Shown here piece after piece: positions 6,701-14,796 of a stretch of 19,445 nt of DNA. Source of the stretch: Anaerococcus sp. (GTDB lineage: Bacteria; Bacillota; Clostridia; Tissierellales; Peptoniphilaceae). Made by a program: the position numbers and the translations under genes. The stretch lies in assembly GCA_030825745.1 (NCBI GenBank), contig JAPJPH010000005.1:1-19445 (forward strand). Direction: 5' to 3'. Each line of letters starts with the position of its first letter. The stretch's first letter is position 1. Under the pieces are notes generated by a model. That model saw only the letters and a program-made list of their open reading frames with translations. It was not told the origin of the DNA and did no database searches.

Positions 6701-7819
6701 CTAAAATATGACAAAAAATAAAAATGCTAGTAAAAACACTAGGCATCCTAAAATATATTTCCTAGGTGATCTCCAGATTTCTATGGTAGTTTTCTTACCC
6801 TTTATAGGGTGGTTTTTTTCTAGGTAAAATGAAATGCCTGTATCTAATATTACAAAACCTACTAGGCCTAGTATCACTTTTAAGGACAGGTTATTTATAT
6901 TCAAACCTAGGATTAATAGGTGAATTAGTAAAAAGTAGATAAGTAGTACTTTTAGGTAGTCCTTATCTAGGGACTTATATTTAGAAGGTAGCATTTTTTT
7001 ATAATCTCCTATCTTTTCATCTGTTGAAAATATAGTCATTATAGGGGTATTTACTGTTGCTACTGCTAGGGTCATAGGTAGCCTTAGATTAGCTGGCATT
7101 AGAAAATTTAAGAAAATTACCATGGCTATTATGGCTAGGGTATTAACAATATAGACATTTTCAGCTATTACAAATTTAAAAAAGTAATTTCTAGATTTTA
7201 TTTTTGCTATAGCTGAGCTTATTACTAGGCCAAATTCTATATCTTTTAGGTAAATTATCCTTATTATAAGTAGATATATTAGTAAAATACCTAAATAGAT
7301 TAAGTAGCTTAGTTTTATTTTAAAGTTCATATAGGTAAAGATAATTGCCCCTGCCCCTAGTAGGGAAAGGATGAAAACTATTATTTTTCTAATTACACTA
7401 ATATTTTTTACACAAGGGATAGATCCTATAATTACAGTTATTGGAGTTAGTGTCAATATTATTATAAAGGCATCAAGGGGAGCCTTTATCATGTATAGAA
7501 ATATACATATGAGCAGTATTTTTCTAAATAAGGTATCTAAAATTAGGGCCCCTATAAAATTTGTATTTATATTTTTATATGTAGCTGGAAGGCTATAGTA
7601 AACTCCTATATTTTCTCTACTAGTATAGGTTTTTATAAAAAAGTATATGGTAAAGACTATAGCAGCCATTATGTAAATGATTAGCCTTATATTAAAATCT
7701 ATGCTTAGCTGGTTATTCTTTAGGTAATAATCTAGCCCATAGTATAATAAAAATGCTACTAGTAGGTATTTGACCACTTGAGATTTTGAAAATAAGTCTT
7801 TTAAAAATACCTTAATCAT
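6701..7819 (-). CDS. ABC transporter permease-type polytopic membrane protein
   Basis: The 372-residue product is almost wholly hydrophobic, with about ten predicted membrane helices and short basic loops. It has no signal peptide. The gene starts inside the end of the ATPase gene (8-base overlap, 7812-7819), so translation is coupled and the two very likely form one ABC exporter. The layout, one ATPase and one large membrane protein, is that of ABC-2-like exporters for antibiotics, peptides or lipids, or of cell-envelope export systems. I see no clear family motif to fix the substrate. The charged loop TDEKIGDYKKMLPSKYKSLD, at about residues 263-282, is the largest cytosolic-looking loop and could be the coupling region. 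Family assignment rests mainly on context. Confidence 0.7.
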   Translation of the reverse strand: MIKVFLKDLFSKSQVVKYLLVAFLLYYGLDYYLKNNQLSIDFNIRLIIYIMAAIVFTIYFFIKTYTSRENIGVYYSLPATYKNINTNFIGALILDTLFRKILLICIFLYMIKAPLDAFIIILTLTPITVIIGSIPCVKNISVIRKIIVFILSLLGAGAIIFTYMNFKIKLSYLIYLGILLIYLLIIRIIYLKDIEFGLVISSAIAKIKSRNYFFKFVIAENVYIVNTLAIIAMVIFLNFLMPANLRLPMTLAVATVNTPIMTIFSTDEKIGDYKKMLPSKYKSLDKDYLKVLLIYFLLIHLLILGLNINNLSLKVILGLVGFVILDTGISFYLEKNHPIKGKKTTIEIWRSPRKYILGCLVFLLAFLFFVIF

Positions 7820-8528
7820 ACTCTCTCACCTTAATTTTATTTAATATATCTGCTACATCTAAATCTTTTTTTACTTCCATTTTAGGATGGATCTTTCCCT
7901 TATCTAAGAGGATATATGTATCACAAGATTCCTTGATGCTCTCTAGTATGTGGGTTGCCATAAAGACAGAGCCAAATTCCTTGTATTGTTTGATTATCTT
8001 ATATAAAAATATAGTTGATTCAAAGTCTAGGCCATCTACCGGCTCATCTAGGATAATCAAGGGTAGCTTTAAGCTTAGGGCAGCTATTATGAAAAATTTC
8101 TTCTTGTTTCCAAAGGATAGATCTGTAACAGGATATTTTAGATAATCTCTAAAGTTAAAATTATCTATCATATAATTTTCATAGTCAATATCCCTATCCT
8201 TTTTGTAGGCCTTATGTAAAAATTTGCTATATTCTTCAAAACTCCAATATTTAAAGGCATTATCTTCAGAAAATACACCCAAACGTGATAGTTTAAAGTC
8301 AATATCCTTAAATTCTTTTTGCTCTTGTTTAAACTTAACTGAGTCAACTTTAAATTTTTGATGGATATCCAATATAGTTTTTATCAGGGTAGTCTTTCCA
8401 GATCCATTACTTCCAACTAGGGCCAAGTTTTCATTTTCATTAATACTAAAATCACAGCCTTTAAGGATATCCTTATCCGACTCATACCATGACCTTAGCT
8501 TATTTACTTCTAATAAATTATTGCTCAT
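7812..8528 (-). CDS. ABC transporter ATP-binding protein
   Basis: The 238-residue product is a single ABC ATPase domain of usual size. Walker A is GSNGSGKTT (39-47), the signature is the diverged LSFGN (137-141) in place of LSGGQ, Walker B with the catalytic glutamate is LIILDEP (157-163), and the switch histidine is His193 in MATHILE. The usual Q-loop glutamine is replaced in the segment LGVFSEDN, as in many exporter ATPases with a PED-like Q-loop. It should power the overlapping membrane gene downstream as an exporter; no solute-binding protein is encoded with it. The start ATG has a good AGAGGTGAT site just upstream (8533-8541). Two TATAAT hexamers occur upstream on the minus strand (8547-8552 and 8611-8616), but neither has a convincing -35 partner. 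Confidence 0.9.
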   Translation of the reverse strand: MSNNLLEVNKLRSWYESDKDILKGCDFSINENENLALVGSNGSGKTTLIKTILDIHQKFKVDSVKFKQEQKEFKDIDFKLSRLGVFSEDNAFKYWSFEEYSKFLHKAYKKDRDIDYENYMIDNFNFRDYLKYPVTDLSFGNKKKFFIIAALSLKLPLIILDEPVDGLDFESTIFLYKIIKQYKEFGSVFMATHILESIKESCDTYILLDKGKIHPKMEVKKDLDVADILNKIKVREYD

Positions 8529-8641
8529 ATTATCACCTCTTATATTATTATATCCACAAAGAAATATTTTTATGTAAAATATTCATAACAAATTATTATT
8601 AGGATAATTTATTATAGCTAATAAAACATGAATAAATGTAT

Positions 8642-8682
8642 AAAAATAGGCCCTATTCTAGAAAGTTAGAATAAGACCTATT
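8642..8682 (-). terminator. Intrinsic terminator after the membrane hydrolase gene
   Basis: The stem consists of TATTCTA (8654-8660) with TAGAATA (8667-8673) around a 6-base loop, then a 3-base internal loop, then AATAGG (8645-8650) with CCTATT (8677-8682). On the minus strand it runs into TTTTT (8642-8646). It starts 12 bases beyond the hydrolase stop codon and separates that gene from the ABC operon. Confidence 0.8.
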
Positions 8683-8694
8683 AAAGATTTTATT

Positions 8695-10707
8695 TTATTG
8701 GAAGTATATGGCAGTATTTGCTACTGTCATCATGGTTAGCATAATTGTGTTTATAAAGGCTGCTAGGTATATATTTTTATTTTTGTTATAAAGAAATTTA
8801 GTAGTTATAAAGGCAAAGGCTAGGCTTGGCACTAGGGCTACTAAGAGGATACCTGATAGGGCATCATTTGGATACATAGCAGATCCTGTTATAAATAGCT
8901 TACCATATTGTAGGATTAGCCATATTGTTATACCTCCTACATTTATTAGGACAGCCTTTAGGTATTTACTAAAGGTATTGCCAGTATTTGAGTTAACTAC
9001 AGATCCTGCTCCTGCAGATAAATAGTAGATGAAAAATAGTGGCATATACTTAAGGGCTGCTAATAGGTGAGTAGGTTCAAAGGTTTTAAAGGCCACAGTC
9101 CATAGTCTAAAGTCTACTAATAGAGTCATATCAATTACAAATAGTATTAGGTAAGAGATAAAAGAAACTATTAGGGCAAGGATTAAAGATAGTAATATAC
9201 TTACTATGTTTGCCTTAAGACCATATTCATATAAGCCTATATTCTTCCCTCCATCATTTCTAAGTAGATAGCCAAAGGAATTTATAAAGATCCCTATAGC
9301 TGAGCATATTAATGCCCAGGTTACTATCCTATTTACAGTAGGTCCTTGGAAGGCCTCACTATCTTTAAAGATAGTAAACTTAGTTAGGAGAAAAAGCATG
9401 GCACTTGCTAAAATAATTAATAAGCCATTTGATAGCCAGGACTTTCTTTTATATTTAATATTCATTAATATGCCTACTAGGGCAAAGATACCCATAATTA
9501 CAGAAAGGTAGTTTAGAGTGATCATCCCATTTGAGTTTATATCTCCAGCATAGACTGGGGAGAATATAATAGCAGGGATTATCATAGCTATTACAAATAC
9601 TAGCTTTCTTTTAAAGCTTGCCTCCATACTATCATCTGTTAGGATAAGATCGTCTTTTTCAAAAGTCTTTATCTTTGAAAATACTTTAAGGTCTGATAAA
9701 AATCCTGCAAAGGCTATAATGAATAGACAAAAACCAACTAGGGCAACTCCTTCAGCTGCTTCCTTATACATCCATATTTGATTATTTGAATCTATCTCTT
9801 TGATATCATCCTTGTATCCTTCAAAGGCTACATCATAAAAATCTAGCATATCCTTGGTAGTTGCCTTAGAAAAATGGTTCCATGGATGAGTTTGGTAAGG
9901 TTGGTAGATTATTCTCTTACCCTTTGACTTTGTATCATACCAGGTATCACTTTTAGGCTTATCCTGCTCTAAGATCGCCATACCCTCAGGTGTTCCTACA
10001 TAATTTTTCTTTACAACAGTGCCTGGTTGACCCTCGGCATTAAAGAAAAACTCATCAAACTGGCCTGCAATTTTTCCTATATACCTATCATCCATGCTTG
10101 CTATAAGATCCTTATTTTCAATACCCAGATTGTTTGGCCAGAAATGATCACTACCTGCTGATAGCTGGGCCCTAATTTTTTTAATCCCAGTTTTTTCAAA
10201 GTCTTTTTGATCATCTAGGATAGCCATAGTACTTGAAAAACCACCCATAGAGTGGCCACTTACTGCTATGATTCCATTTTTCTTCTTATCCTTTAGAACA
10301 TAGTCTTTATCATACATAAACCTTGTTGCATCATAGATAGACTTTGGCCAGAAATTCATAAAGGTGCCAGTATTTTCCTTATTACCCTTAGAATGACCAT
10401 GGTCATACTGGTCTAAGGCTAGGACTACATAGCCACGCCTAGACATTTCTATGGCTGGGGCATCTTGCATTTCATCAGAATTTAAATAGCCATGGGTTGT
10501 TACTAGGGTAGGTCTAGGATTAGTTTCATCAACATCCTTACCCTTATATAAGAGTCCTGATAAAACTCCTCTTTCTGTTTCAAAGTAAACCCTTTCTACA
10601 TCAACACTATATCTTGAAGTATTAAAATAGTTAGCTATTACAGATCCCACTATAATAAAAATCAGGCTAAGTATCAAAACACTTATCTGTTTTTTCTTTC
10701 CTTTCAT
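8695..10707 (-). CDS. Membrane-anchored alpha/beta hydrolase with polytopic C-terminal domain
   Basis: The 670-residue product begins with one hydrophobic helix (8-25), then an alpha/beta hydrolase domain (about 35-300) that should lie outside the membrane. The oxyanion-hole motif is THGY (71-74), the nucleophile elbow GHSMGG puts the catalytic serine at Ser153, and His274 or His278 in THPWNHF is the likely catalytic histidine. The segment LDQYDHGHS (98-106) is typical of acyl-hydrolase or peptidase-like members. From residue 318 to the C-terminus there are about ten membrane helices, which is more than usual for this fold. Substrate is unknown; a lipid or acylated envelope molecule would fit the membrane setting, but that is inference. 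The start has a TAAGGAGGA ribosome binding site (10711-10719). The gene stands alone between its own promoter and terminator. Confidence 0.8.
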   Translation of the reverse strand: MKGKKKQISVLILSLIFIIVGSVIANYFNTSRYSVDVERVYFETERGVLSGLLYKGKDVDETNPRPTLVTTHGYLNSDEMQDAPAIEMSRRGYVVLALDQYDHGHSKGNKENTGTFMNFWPKSIYDATRFMYDKDYVLKDKKKNGIIAVSGHSMGGFSSTMAILDDQKDFEKTGIKKIRAQLSAGSDHFWPNNLGIENKDLIASMDDRYIGKIAGQFDEFFFNAEGQPGTVVKKNYVGTPEGMAILEQDKPKSDTWYDTKSKGKRIIYQPYQTHPWNHFSKATTKDMLDFYDVAFEGYKDDIKEIDSNNQIWMYKEAAEGVALVGFCLFIIAFAGFLSDLKVFSKIKTFEKDDLILTDDSMEASFKRKLVFVIAMIIPAIIFSPVYAGDINSNGMITLNYLSVIMGIFALVGILMNIKYKRKSWLSNGLLIILASAMLFLLTKFTIFKDSEAFQGPTVNRIVTWALICSAIGIFINSFGYLLRNDGGKNIGLYEYGLKANIVSILLSLILALIVSFISYLILFVIDMTLLVDFRLWTVAFKTFEPTHLLAALKYMPLFFIYYLSAGAGSVVNSNTGNTFSKYLKAVLINVGGITIWLILQYGKLFITGSAMYPNDALSGILLVALVPSLAFAFITTKFLYNKNKNIYLAAFINTIMLTMMTVANTAIYFQ

Positions 10708-10726
10708 TAATCCTCCTTAATAATAT

Positions 10727-10801
10727 AGGTTTGCTCCTTTACCAATGTCTCAATAAAAAATAATAAATTAATATGCAAACCTTTTTATTATTATAGCAAA
10801 C
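10727..10801. repeat. Three GTTTGC motifs around the hydrolase promoter and leader
   Basis: On the minus strand, GTTTGC occurs inside the promoter spacer (10796-10801) and again just after the predicted start site (10775-10780); the two are 21 bases apart, about two helical turns. A third, inverted copy lies near the ribosome binding site: AGGTTTGC (10727-10734 on the plus strand) pairs perfectly over 8 bases with GCAAACCT (10775-10782). These could be regulator binding sites, or the closing stem of a leader RNA. Confidence 0.45.
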
Positions 10802-10818
10802 ATAAATTTTAAAGGCAA
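10790..10818 (-). promoter_or_regulatory. Probable sigma-A promoter of the membrane hydrolase gene
   Basis: On the minus strand TTGCCT (10813-10818) and a perfect TATAAT (10790-10795) are separated by exactly 17 bases. The predicted start site is near 10783, giving a leader of about 76 bases before the ATG at 10707. Confidence 0.65.
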
Positions 10819-10885
10819 TTTTCATCTTTATTTAAAATCCTTAGCCCTATAATTTTTATATAAAGATCTTATTAGACCTAAGGGT

Positions 10886-10918
10886 AAAAAAATAAGCTAG
10901 AAATGTTATTCCAGCTTA
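10886..10918 (-). terminator. Intrinsic terminator after the CNNM/CorC-type gene
   Basis: The arms TAAGCT-A-GAA (10893-10902) and TTC-C-AGCTTA (10909-10918) form a 9-base-pair stem with one mismatch and a 6-base loop. On the minus strand a U7 tract follows (A-run 10886-10892). The hairpin begins 9 bases past the stop codon. Confidence 0.85.
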
Positions 10919-10926
10919 GTTTTATC

Positions 10927-12249
10927 TTACTTATTAGATTTTTTATCTGCTTGGCTTTTTAGTTTTCTAATCCTACAGGCCTTGATTCTTCTATCTTCTA
11001 TATAGAGGATTTTTATTTCAAAACCGTTATAAGATAGGCTAACATTGGAGCCTTCTTCTGGTATATATCCTAGCCTATCTATTATAAAGCCACCCAGTGA
11101 GTCATAACTTTCATTTTCTTCATCTATATCTATGCCTATTTTCTCATTTAAATCCTTGATGGATACCGATGCCTTGACTACAAAGACATTTCTTTCATTT
11201 TCCATAATCTCTGGGGTATCCCTATCATAGGAGTCATCTAGGTCTCCTACTATCTCCTCTATCAAATCTTCAATAGTAACTACACCTGAAAAGCCCCCAT
11301 ATTCGTCTATAAGAACTGCCATATGGATATGCTCTTTTTGCATTTTAGAAAAAAGTTTGTCTGTTTCTATCTTATCAGGAGCAAAGTAGGCTGGCTTTAT
11401 TAGTTTACTAATATCAACATTTTTTAAACCAACCTTGGCTGCCTTTAACAGGTAGTCTTTGGTATAAAGTATGCCTAGGATATTATCTAATTCTGACTCA
11501 TAGACAGGTATCCTTGCATGTTTCATTTTGATAAATTCATCGATAAAGCTCTTTTCCTCATCATTTATATCTATCATAAATACATCGGGTCTTGCTGTCA
11601 TAACCTCTTCTGCTAATAGGTTATCAAAGTTCATTATGGAATGGATCATCTTTGATTCCATAGGCCTTAGGATACCCTGGTCTTCACCTATTTGGATAAT
11701 TGATTTTATCTGCTCGGCTGTTACTTGTTTTTGGATGATTTTTGCTTCTATCCCAAATATTTTCATAAATAGGTTGGTTACTGACGTTGAGAATTTAACT
11801 ATAGGCTTAGTTATAACTAGTATTAGTTTAGTAAGTCCAACACAAGTTTTAGATATTTTTATGGGATAGATAACTCCTATCCTTTCAGGGATTTTATCTA
11901 CAAATATTACTTTTATAAATATATAAATTAATATAGCAAGTATGACTAGATATTTGCTTGGTAGGTGACCATCTATGTCTAGGGCCTGGGCTTTTTTGGC
12001 AAAGTAGGCTATGGTTATTAATGATAAGAGCATATTCATTATAGCAAAGGATTGGTTTAGCCCATCTTGATTAGAGATTATCTTTATTAAAGACTTAGCC
12101 TTACTATCTCCATTTTCATCCATTTCTTTTAATTTATTTATATCCAAACTTATTAGGCTGGTATGGATGGCAGTTATTATTCCATTTATGATTAATAAGC
12201 CTAAAATTACTAGGGCAGATATTAATATATAGTAGGGTCCAGTTTCCAT
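10927..12249 (-). CDS. CNNM/CorC (HlyC-like) family membrane protein with CBS domains
   Basis: The 440-residue product has the standard order of the family: a DUF21 membrane domain with about four hydrophobic segments (7-29, 66-84, 99-117, 133-150), a linker ending in QIGEDQGILRPMESKMI, two CBS domains (about 214-340; EEVMTARPDVF, then DEYGGFSGVVTIEDLIEEIVG), and a C-terminal CorC_HlyC domain (about 350-430). Proteins of this type act in Mg2+ (and sometimes Co2+ or Na+) transport or resistance, with CBS domains sensing adenine nucleotides. Older annotation as hemolysin is not supported. It has its own near-consensus promoter and a terminator, so it is probably a single-gene unit, although no terminator separates it from the antiporter gene upstream. 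Confidence 0.9.
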   Translation of the reverse strand: METGPYYILISALVILGLLIINGIITAIHTSLISLDINKLKEMDENGDSKAKSLIKIISNQDGLNQSFAIMNMLLSLITIAYFAKKAQALDIDGHLPSKYLVILAILIYIFIKVIFVDKIPERIGVIYPIKISKTCVGLTKLILVITKPIVKFSTSVTNLFMKIFGIEAKIIQKQVTAEQIKSIIQIGEDQGILRPMESKMIHSIMNFDNLLAEEVMTARPDVFMIDINDEEKSFIDEFIKMKHARIPVYESELDNILGILYTKDYLLKAAKVGLKNVDISKLIKPAYFAPDKIETDKLFSKMQKEHIHMAVLIDEYGGFSGVVTIEDLIEEIVGDLDDSYDRDTPEIMENERNVFVVKASVSIKDLNEKIGIDIDEENESYDSLGGFIIDRLGYIPEEGSNVSLSYNGFEIKILYIEDRRIKACRIRKLKSQADKKSNK

Positions 12250-12295
12250 GATCTGTTATTCTCCATTCTTTTTATAAATCTTTTATCTAAGAATA

Positions 12296-12324
12296 ACTAT
12301 ATACATAATAGCTAATATTGTCAA
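12296..12324 (-). promoter_or_regulatory. Near-consensus sigma-A promoter of the CNNM/CorC-type gene
   Basis: On the minus strand TTGACA (12319-12324) and TATAGT (12296-12301) are 17 bases apart. The start site should be near 12289, about 40 bases upstream of the ATG. A GGAGA ribosome binding site lies in the short leader. Confidence 0.8.
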
Positions 12325-12344
12325 AAGTTTAAGGTTTAATTCCC

Positions 12345-13955
12345 CTAGTTATAAGTTTCACCAGCTCTTTTTTCCTTATTTTTTAATATGAAAATCACAG
12401 CTAGGATACATGTTAATCCAAAAACTAAAGATAGCTGGTAGGAGTAGGTAAAGCCTGCTATTATATAAGCGATTATGGATATTGCTGCTACACTTAGACC
12501 ATAGGGTAACTGGGTTTTTACATGGTCTATATGGTTACAAGATGCCCCAGTTGATGACATTATAGTTGTATCTGATATTGGTGATAGGTGGTCTCCACAT
12601 ACCGATCCTGATAGGGTTGCTGATATGCCTATAAAAAATATAGGGTTAGTTGGATCAAACATAGATACTACAATAGGGATTAATATACCAAAGGTCCCCC
12701 AGCTAGTTCCTGTTGCAAAGGCTAGAAAGATTGCAACTACAAATATTACGGCTGGTAGGAAATTATCCAGGTTACCTGCAGCATTTTCCATAAGTCCTCC
12801 TACAAACTGGGCAGAGGCTAATAGGTCATTGGTTATATTTTTAAGGCTAGTCGCCATGGTAAGGATTAGGATAGCTGATGTCATAGATGAAAAACCTTCT
12901 GAGATAGATTCCATTGAATTTTCAAAGCTAAGGGATTTTTTACAAACAAAATATCCTATAGTTAGGATAAGGGCTATGATAGATCCCATAGCTAGGGCTA
13001 CTGATGAGTCAGTATTAGCAAAGGCATTTACAAAGTCATGGTAGTAGGCACTTTTAGGATCAAAAAATCCTCCTACATTTATCAGGCTTAAAACACTTGA
13101 TACTATCAAAATTATGATGGGTAATACTAAATCTATTACAGCTCCTCCATCATTTATTGTAAGCTTATCTAGGGAGCTATCTTTTCTAATACTAATATCC
13201 TCACCTTTACTGGCCTTTTTTTCATATTTTTTCATAGGACCAAAGTCTAGGTTAAATACTATAATTGATATAACAAAAAATAGGGTTAATAGCGAATAGA
13301 AATTAAAGGGGATAGCTTTTATAAATAGCTCTATACCTGACATATGGCTATTTTCTGCATAGCCAGATACTGCTGCAGCCCAGGATGATATAGGAGCTAT
13401 CATGCATACTGGAGCTGCTGTGGCATCGATTATATAGGCTAGTTTGGCCCTTGAAATCTTGTGAGAATCTGTTATAGGCTTCATAACTGACCCACTTGTT
13501 AGGCAGTTAAAGTAATCATCTATAAATAGGGTAAGGCAGAGCATGAAGGTTGCTAGAAGTGAGCCCTTCCTAGTTTTTATCTTAGAATCGGCCCACCTAC
13601 CAAAGGCCTTAGATCCTCCAGCTTGATTGATTAGAACAACCATTATCCCAAGGACTACTAGGAAGATAAATATCCCTGAAGTTTGAGAAATCGACTTGAT
13701 GAAGCCTTCTTTTACTATATTATCTAAAAATATAGCAAATGATCCCTTTGAAGATAATATCCCCCCAATAACTATGCCTAAAAATAAGGATGAGAAAACT
13801 TCCTTGGTAAATAAGGCTATTAGTATAGCAACTAGGGCTGGCATTAGGGAGTAGATTGTAGCGTGGGTATCTGTTCCACTTATTGAAATAAATATTGAAA
13901 AAGCTATGGCAATTATAGCAAATATAAGAGCCGGCTTTAGTTTTTTAGTATCCAT
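12345..13955 (-). CDS. NhaC-family Na+/H+ antiporter-type transporter
   Basis: The 536-residue product is a polytopic membrane protein with about 12 hydrophobic segments, close to the usual length for the NhaC family. Family-like motifs include TLFIDDYFNCLTSGSVMKP in the first half, ATGTSWGTFGILIP in the second, and SVCGDHLSPISDTTIMSSTG with the acidic and Ser/Thr residues expected in the transport path. Members swap Na+ for H+ or couple ion gradients to movement of organic acids, so the exact substrate is uncertain. It lies directly downstream of the V-ATPase operon but behind its terminator, and has its own -10 element and a long structured leader. No terminator is evident between it and the CNNM gene, so some read-through is possible. 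Confidence 0.88.
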   Translation of the reverse strand: MDTKKLKPALIFAIIAIAFSIFISISGTDTHATIYSLMPALVAILIALFTKEVFSSLFLGIVIGGILSSKGSFAIFLDNIVKEGFIKSISQTSGIFIFLVVLGIMVVLINQAGGSKAFGRWADSKIKTRKGSLLATFMLCLTLFIDDYFNCLTSGSVMKPITDSHKISRAKLAYIIDATAAPVCMIAPISSWAAAVSGYAENSHMSGIELFIKAIPFNFYSLLTLFFVISIIVFNLDFGPMKKYEKKASKGEDISIRKDSSLDKLTINDGGAVIDLVLPIIILIVSSVLSLINVGGFFDPKSAYYHDFVNAFANTDSSVALAMGSIIALILTIGYFVCKKSLSFENSMESISEGFSSMTSAILILTMATSLKNITNDLLASAQFVGGLMENAAGNLDNFLPAVIFVVAIFLAFATGTSWGTFGILIPIVVSMFDPTNPIFFIGISATLSGSVCGDHLSPISDTTIMSSTGASCNHIDHVKTQLPYGLSVAAISIIAYIIAGFTYSYQLSLVFGLTCILAVIFILKNKEKRAGETYN

Positions 13956-13988
13956 AAATTCCTCTCTATGTATTTAATATCACTAACA

Positions 13989-14030
13989 TGGGACTGGTAG
14001 AGGGTTTTTAAAAGAGCTCTAACAGTCCCA
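13989..14030 (-). promoter_or_regulatory. Long hairpin in the leader of the NhaC-family gene
   Basis: TGGGACTG (13989-13996) pairs perfectly with CAGTCCCA (14023-14030); after one mismatch the stem continues TAGAG/CTCTA (13998-14002 with 14017-14021), giving about 13 base pairs and a 14-base loop. It lies between the predicted start site (about 14042) and the ATG at 13955. No U-tract follows on either strand, so it is not a terminator; a regulatory leader RNA or mRNA-stabilising hairpin fits better. Confidence 0.55.
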
Positions 14031-14048
14031 AAATAGATTGCAACTTAT

Positions 14049-14054
14049 ATTATA
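14049..14054 (-). promoter_or_regulatory. Likely -10 element for the NhaC-family gene
   Basis: A perfect TATAAT on the minus strand lies about 94 bases upstream of the ATG, just before the leader hairpin. The -35 region is weak (TTTCTT with a 16-base spacer), so this call rests mainly on the -10 and its place between the upstream terminator and the gene. Confidence 0.4.
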
Positions 14055-14123
14055 CTAATTTTTTTGATTAAAGAAAGCTATTTTTATAAAATCTTTGACT
14101 TTAAGGATAACAAGTTATGATAT

Positions 14124-14149
14124 AAAAAAAGAAGGCCTAGGCCTCCTTC
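14124..14149 (-). terminator. Intrinsic terminator of the V-ATPase operon
   Basis: On the minus strand GAAGG (14145-14149) pairs with CCTTC (14131-14135) around a GC-rich 9-base loop, then a U7 tract (A-run 14124-14130) follows. The stem overlaps the last codons and the TAG stop of the D-subunit gene. The short stem is offset by its GC content and perfect U-tract. Confidence 0.75.
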
Positions 14150-14787
14150 ATTTCTTCTTCTGATATTATATCTTTTACCTTCATAAGTCTTGCAATAGTT
14201 GCTCTCTCATTTTCTTCTAGTTTGGCTCTGATATATTTGATAGTTTCTTCAAGATCTGGAATGGTCCTATATTCTAGGGCATTTACTCTTCTTCTAGTTT
14301 TTTCTATCTCATCTGCCATAAGTTGGGTTGTTTTTTCCATCTCTGCTAGCTCTAAGAGCCTATTCATGGTTTCATTTAGCCCCCTTATAGCTGTATCTAA
14401 TCCAGCTGATGTTTGGGCTAGGCCATAGGGATACATGGAGGCATTTTCATTTTCTTCTACCTTAAATTCCATTTTTGGTATCCTAACGCTCATGACATTT
14501 TTTATGGCTATATCTACTCCTACTTCTTGGGTAGGTAGGCTTACTGCCTCTTCCAAAAATTCTGGACTCATTAGGGCAGATGCTAGAAGAAATTCTTTAA
14601 AAGACTTTGATAGGTCTTCTTCTACTTCTTCTCTTAGTTTTTTATTTTCCCTTATTAGCTCTAAGAACTGTCTCATAAGCTCATCTTGTTTATCTTTTAA
14701 AAGCTTATATCCACGTTTACTTGTAGCCAGCCTTTTTTTAAGGGTATTTAGGTTCATCCTTGTTGGCGTTACTTTTAATCTTGCCAT
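14137..14787 (-). CDS. atpD: V-type ATP synthase/ATPase subunit D
   Basis: The 216-residue product is the D subunit, the central rotor shaft of the V-type (A/V) ATPase that turns inside the A3B3 head. The diagnostic N-terminus is present ([20 protein letters not shown]), followed by long antiparallel coiled-coil helices at both ends (about 10-70 and 130-205) and a short middle segment. The length matches the family (about 200-220). A ribosome binding site AGGAGC precedes the ATG. It begins 9 bases after the B-subunit stop and is the last gene of the operon. In Enterococcus hirae the order A-B-D is the same but two further genes (ntpH, ntpJ) follow; here a terminator closes the unit. In the ntp naming scheme this is ntpD. 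Confidence 0.95.
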   Translation of the reverse strand: MARLKVTPTRMNLNTLKKRLATSKRGYKLLKDKQDELMRQFLELIRENKKLREEVEEDLSKSFKEFLLASALMSPEFLEEAVSLPTQEVGVDIAIKNVMSVRIPKMEFKVEENENASMYPYGLAQTSAGLDTAIRGLNETMNRLLELAEMEKTTQLMADEIEKTRRRVNALEYRTIPDLEETIKYIRAKLEENERATIARLMKVKDIISEEEMKEA

Positions 14788-14796
14788 AAGTTGCTC

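Noticed and set aside
12255..12297. Inverted repeat GTTATTCT/AGAATAAC before the CNNM gene as an attenuator
   Set aside because: One arm overlaps the -10 element and lies upstream of the predicted start site, so it would not be in the transcript; only 8 bases with a 27-base gap.
13989..14030. Leader hairpin of the NhaC gene as a terminator or T-box
   Set aside because: No U-tract on either strand and no TGGTACC-type T-box sequence.
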